Shown here: positions 19,942-21,685 of the stretch, piece by piece
Position numbering within the stretch: the stretch's first letter is position 1
How the letters are laid out: each line of letters opens with the position of its first letter
Source of the DNA: a virus
Virus record (IMG/VR): IMGVR_UViG_3300037493_004027
Coordinates: 1 to 21,685 of that record
Length of the DNA stretch: 21,685 bases
Strand: one strand, 5' to 3'
Translations under genes and position numbers: made by a program
The notes under the pieces: model-generated
Seen by the model: only the letters and a program-made list of their open reading frames with translations
Databases searched by the model: none
What the model was told of the DNA's origin: nothing

Positions 19942-20349
19942 ATGAATGATGTCGCCGAACCGGAGCCGAAATGGAAAGCAAACCTGACAAGGGGAAGCCG
20001 CAAGGGAATCCCGAACCGGACAACTCAGAACATCAAGGACGCCATCGAGCGCGCATTCGACAAACTCGGCGGGGCCTCTTATCTCGTGCACGTAGGCAAG
20101 ACAGACCCGCGAACCTTCTGCGCACTCCTCTCTCGCTTGTTGCCGACTAAACTCGCAAACGCGGACGGCTCGCCTCTTCTCGCCGCGCTCACCGAGCTAA
20201 CTGACGCCCAGCTTGAGGCGCGAACAGCTAGAGCACTCGCCGATGCCCAGCGAGCTGGCCTAATGGGTCAGCCTGATGGCCTATCAGGCACCGCGGTGCT
20301 CGATGTACAGGCCGAGGTTGTGCAGCCTACAGAGACGGACTCGCCCTAA
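19942..20349 (+). CDS. Terminase small subunit-like protein
   Basis: A 135-residue protein. RGSRKGIPNRTTQNIKDAIE (about 18-37), RAFDKLGGASYLVHVGK, DPRTFCALLSRLLPTKL (55-71) and an Ala/Gln/Arg-rich C-terminus match the G.pN..T..ik.ai..afd.lGG...dp..f..ll.kllP pattern of phage proteins often annotated as terminase small subunit. Small terminases recognise packaging sites (pac or cos) and load the large subunit. No large terminase is in the window. The gene starts a plus unit after the divergent gap, and its start has no clear SD (AGAATGATGGC). Confidence 0.55.
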   Translation: MNDVAEPEPKWKANLTRGSRKGIPNRTTQNIKDAIERAFDKLGGASYLVHVGKTDPRTFCALLSRLLPTKLANADGSPLLAALTELTDAQLEARTARALADAQRAGLMGQPDGLSGTAVLDVQAEVVQPTETDSP

Positions 20350-20456
20350 TGTTGAAGCATTTGTTGAAGCTAAGGGGTGATTTGATGGCTCCAACAGAGT
20401 AAAGGGACTCGAACCTATAGTTCGATTCACCTTAGGAAAGCAGTCTACGCTGACTT

Positions 20457-20481
20457 AATGTACACTAGATCAGTGTACATT
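20457..20481. repeat. Perfect 10-bp inverted repeat
   Basis: AATGTACACT-agatc-AGTGTACATT pairs perfectly, with one wobble and one more pair outside. No T-run follows, so it is unlikely to be a terminator. It is a candidate protein-binding or cleavage site. Confidence 0.6.
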
Positions 20482-20613
20482 GAATCAAAGTAGTATGGGT
20501 CATCACCCCCAGCCCAGTTCCTTTTAAGAGAGAAGTCGAGGTCCCTACACAGCCGCCCTTCTCCCTACCCTCAACCAGTACAACCCCCTTCAGTCTACCC
20601 CTACTCACCCTTA

Positions 20614-20657
20614 GCCAGTCCCCTCCCGGGGACGGGCGCTCTCCAGCTTTTTTCTTT
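20614..20657 (+). terminator. Probable rho-independent terminator
   Basis: GCCAGTCCCC pairs with GGGGACGGGC (9 of 10 pairs, one A-G mismatch) around TCCC. About ten bases later comes TTTTTTCTTTTT. The gap before the T-run is longer than usual, so efficiency is uncertain. Confidence 0.5.
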
Positions 20658-20701
20658 TTCCAGTTGCACAAACCTTCTCTTCTGCTATCGCTGTTTACGC
20701 T

Positions 20702-21076
20702 ATGGAAACACTCATTAAGACTCGTAAGGCTCGTGTTCGCAAAGAAACTAATCCTCAGATTACAGCATTAAAGAAGTCAGTTTCAGTTGCTTTGAAAGCT
20801 GCATGGAACGTGGAGGCTGTGAAGCTCAGGAAAGAGAAAGCTGTGCGTAAGGAGCGTGGAACGCTAGAGAAGAAGGTAGAAGAGCAGCGTGAGGCGCTCA
20901 AGGCGATTAAGGCTAGTGTAGACGCCTTCCTGGTGGCACTCACCCCAGTACCCGTCATCACCCCAGACGAGGTGGCCCCCATCACCCCAGCGGGCCAGAC
21001 TCTGGTAGAGACTCTCGCTGGTCCTCTTTCAGACGAGACAGCCTCTGTGGTCTTGGACCCTAGTGCCGCTGCTTAA
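20702..21076 (+). CDS. Hypothetical coiled-coil protein with basic N-terminus
   Basis: A 124-residue protein. Residues 1-20 are highly basic (METLIKTRKARVRKETNPQI). Residues 45-80 form a charged coiled coil (KAVRKERGTLEKKVEEQREA). The rest is Pro/Val/Thr/Ala-rich (TPVPVITPDEVAPITPAGQT), probably disordered. A basic helical and Pro/Ala-rich make-up could suit a DNA-associated or structural accessory protein. Function unknown. Confidence 0.55.
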   Translation: METLIKTRKARVRKETNPQITALKKSVSVALKAAWNVEAVKLRKEKAVRKERGTLEKKVEEQREALKAIKASVDAFLVALTPVPVITPDEVAPITPAGQTLVETLAGPLSDETASVVLDPSAAA

Positions 21077-21093
21077 TTTCGGGACGCCGAATC

Positions 21094-21140
21094 GGGAACG
21101 CCGCCAAGAGTCAATGGGCGTGACAGCCGGGAGAGACCGG
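21094..21140. repeat. Imperfect direct repeat copy 1 (period 99)
   Basis: Shares GGGAACGCCGC, GGCGTGACAG, GGAGAGA and ACCGG blocks, in order, with 21193-21240. Located in the 199-base gap 21077-21275 after the coiled-coil gene. Confidence 0.55.
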
Positions 21141-21192
21141 CACGAACTCGGCCAGAGTGTGCGAACGCCACCGCACCGACAATAGTGGCGAC

Positions 21193-21240
21193 GGGAACGC
21201 CGCTGTGCGATAGGCGTGACAGGCTGGAGAGACAGACCGG
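21193..21240. repeat. Imperfect direct repeat copy 2 (period 99)
   Basis: Same blocks as copy 1 with several small differences (GGCTGG for GCCGGG, ACAGACCGG for GACCGG). It is followed immediately by the TTGCGCATCCG leader element. Confidence 0.55.
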
Positions 21241-21262
21241 GGGTTGCGCATCCGTTACGCAC
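21239..21262 (+). repeat. Leader repeat copy 2 (TTGCGCATCCG type)
   Basis: GGGGG-TTGCGCATCCG-TTACGCAC closely matches 10882-10905, with TGCG/CGCA pairing. It ends 13 bases before the ATG at 21276. Confidence 0.5.
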
Positions 21263-21275
21263 GCAGACCAATTTC

Positions 21276-21488
21276 ATGGACATTCGCTGGGACGCCAACA
21301 CGATCATTAGTGTTTCTGACTTCTGTAACCAAGAGGTTGCGGTCAGTGGCAAGGTGTGGCGTTTTGACTATTGCCGCAGACTTGGACCACTTTGGTTGCG
21401 CAAAGACGGCACAGAAAGGAAGTGCCAGAACCCGCATAGTGCTGTGTGGAAAGCGTTTGAGACTTGGCTTGAATTGAACACGAATTAA
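21276..21488 (+). CDS. Hypothetical 70-residue protein
   Basis: The start at ATG 21276 (MDIRWDANTIISVSDFCNQE) is chosen because the upstream extension would run through the repeat element. The product is strand-rich with aromatic residues (VWRFDYCRRLGPLWLRKDGT) and a C-terminal helix (SAVWKAFETWLE). No SD is seen; no motif is known. Confidence 0.5.
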   Translation: MDIRWDANTIISVSDFCNQEVAVSGKVWRFDYCRRLGPLWLRKDGTERKCQNPHSAVWKAFETWLELNTN

Positions 21489-21503
21489 ACAATTGTTCAA
21501 TTC
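21471..21503. repeat. AT-rich inverted repeat overlapping the stop of the 21276 gene
   Basis: GAATTGAACA and TGTTCAATTC pair perfectly around 13 bases. An alternative pairing ACACG-AATT with AATT-c-CGTGT (21478-21486 and 21499-21508) competes with it. A palindrome AACAATTGTT (21488-21497) lies inside. Confidence 0.5.
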
Positions 21504-21519
21504 CGTGTGTAATTGTTTT

Positions 21520-21684
21520 ATGGACTTAGAACCCGCTACCCCACCCCAGAAAGCCGCTGACCTGGCTTACTCACTCTTGCTGGACTCGATAGAACGAGAC
21601 ATGGACTACGAAGAGTTTAGTTTCGAGTTAGAAGGCGGTCCTCAAGACGGAGTCGAATACAAAATCATCGTGATGAAAGTATGA
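21520..21684 (+). CDS. Hypothetical 54-residue acidic protein
   Basis: The ATG at 21520 (MDLEPATPPQKAADLAYSLL) is preferred to 21493, which lies inside the inverted repeat. The protein is acidic with a helical middle and a strand-like end (GVEYKIIVMKV). Its stop overlaps an ATG at 21681 (ATGAG), the probable start of the next gene, cut by the window edge. Function unknown. Confidence 0.55.
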   Translation: MDLEPATPPQKAADLAYSLLLDSIERDMDYEEFSFELEGGPQDGVEYKIIVMKV

Positions 21685-21685
21685 G
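21681..21685 (+). CDS. Start of a further gene at the right edge
   Basis: Only ATGAG is visible. The ATGA overlap with the previous stop follows the pattern used throughout the plus-strand operons, so a gene probably starts here. Confidence 0.35.

Larger units (their letters stand above)
20350..20701. other. Gene-free region next to the terminase-like gene
   Basis: A 352-base gap. It holds a direct repeat TGTTGAAGC (20350-20358, 20362-20370), a tRNA-like hairpin TCGAAC-ctata-GTTCGA, a perfect 10-bp hairpin at 20457-20481, a pyrimidine-rich run 20500-20615 and a GC hairpin with T-run. Position next to a packaging gene makes a pac/cos role possible. Confidence 0.5.

Noticed and set aside
20400-20440. 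Possible tRNA gene on the minus strand
   Set aside because: A T-arm-like motif is present, but the T-stem is poorly paired and no matching acceptor or anticodon stem could be drawn, so it is reported only as tRNA-like.
20465-20671. 68-residue minus-strand frame in the gene-free region
   Set aside because: It arises from the pyrimidine-rich tract, has biased composition (Gly, Lys, Arg) and no SD or neighbour coupling.

Overview
The window looks like part of a tailed-phage genome, probably double-stranded DNA. It has tightly packed, mostly co-directional genes and many 4-base ATGA start/stop overlaps. It carries virion tail proteins, a lysis region, a recombination/replication block and a terminase-small-subunit-like gene. 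There is no rRNA, no complete tRNA, no integrase and no chromosomal housekeeping gene. The host cannot be read from the sequence. Some genes have good Shine-Dalgarno (SD) sites, while others have A/C-rich leaders with no SD.

Layout, plus strand: 1-3870 encodes virion proteins. These are a large glycine/alanine-rich internal or ejection-type protein cut by the left edge, a P22-tailspike-like adaptor, a second tail protein and a small coiled-coil protein. 3867-7334 is a lysis region with five small membrane proteins, a calcineurin-like phosphoesterase, two small accessory proteins and a T4/pesticin-type lysozyme. 7335-7480 is a regulatory gap with a promoter and an overlapping perfect dyad, followed by a small HTH-like gene. 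7698-14619 is the DNA-metabolism block: a Fe-S PD-(D/E)XK exonuclease, a tandem Tad2-like protein, a RuvC-type resolvase, a RecT-like annealing protein, an SSB-like protein with an acidic DEIPF tip, a DnaB-type helicase, a winged-helix replication protein with iteron-like repeats inside its gene, and a second PD-(D/E)XK nuclease. 14616-16088 holds small accessory genes, including three tandem paralogues.

A terminator at about 16101-16136 separates this from two minus-strand operons. The first (17318 down to 16152) encodes a three-module zinc protein, a small membrane protein and an unknown protein. The second (19707 down to 17824) encodes a sliding-clamp-like protein and five small proteins, and ends at a strong hairpin at 17757-17789. 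Plus-strand transcription resumes at 19942 with the terminase-small-subunit-like gene, a 352-base gene-free region with hairpins, and small genes reaching the right edge.

How the parts work together (inference): the phage makes its own helicase, winged-helix initiator candidate, SSB, clamp-like protein and recombinases. No DNA polymerase is visible in this window. The DEIPF tip and mini-clamp would fit recruitment of a host replisome. The most interesting items are the four-unit iteron array with AT-rich tract and hairpin inside the replication gene (lambda O-like arrangement), the tandem Tad2-like protein, the triplicated small-gene family, the mini-clamp, and repeated non-coding leader elements.
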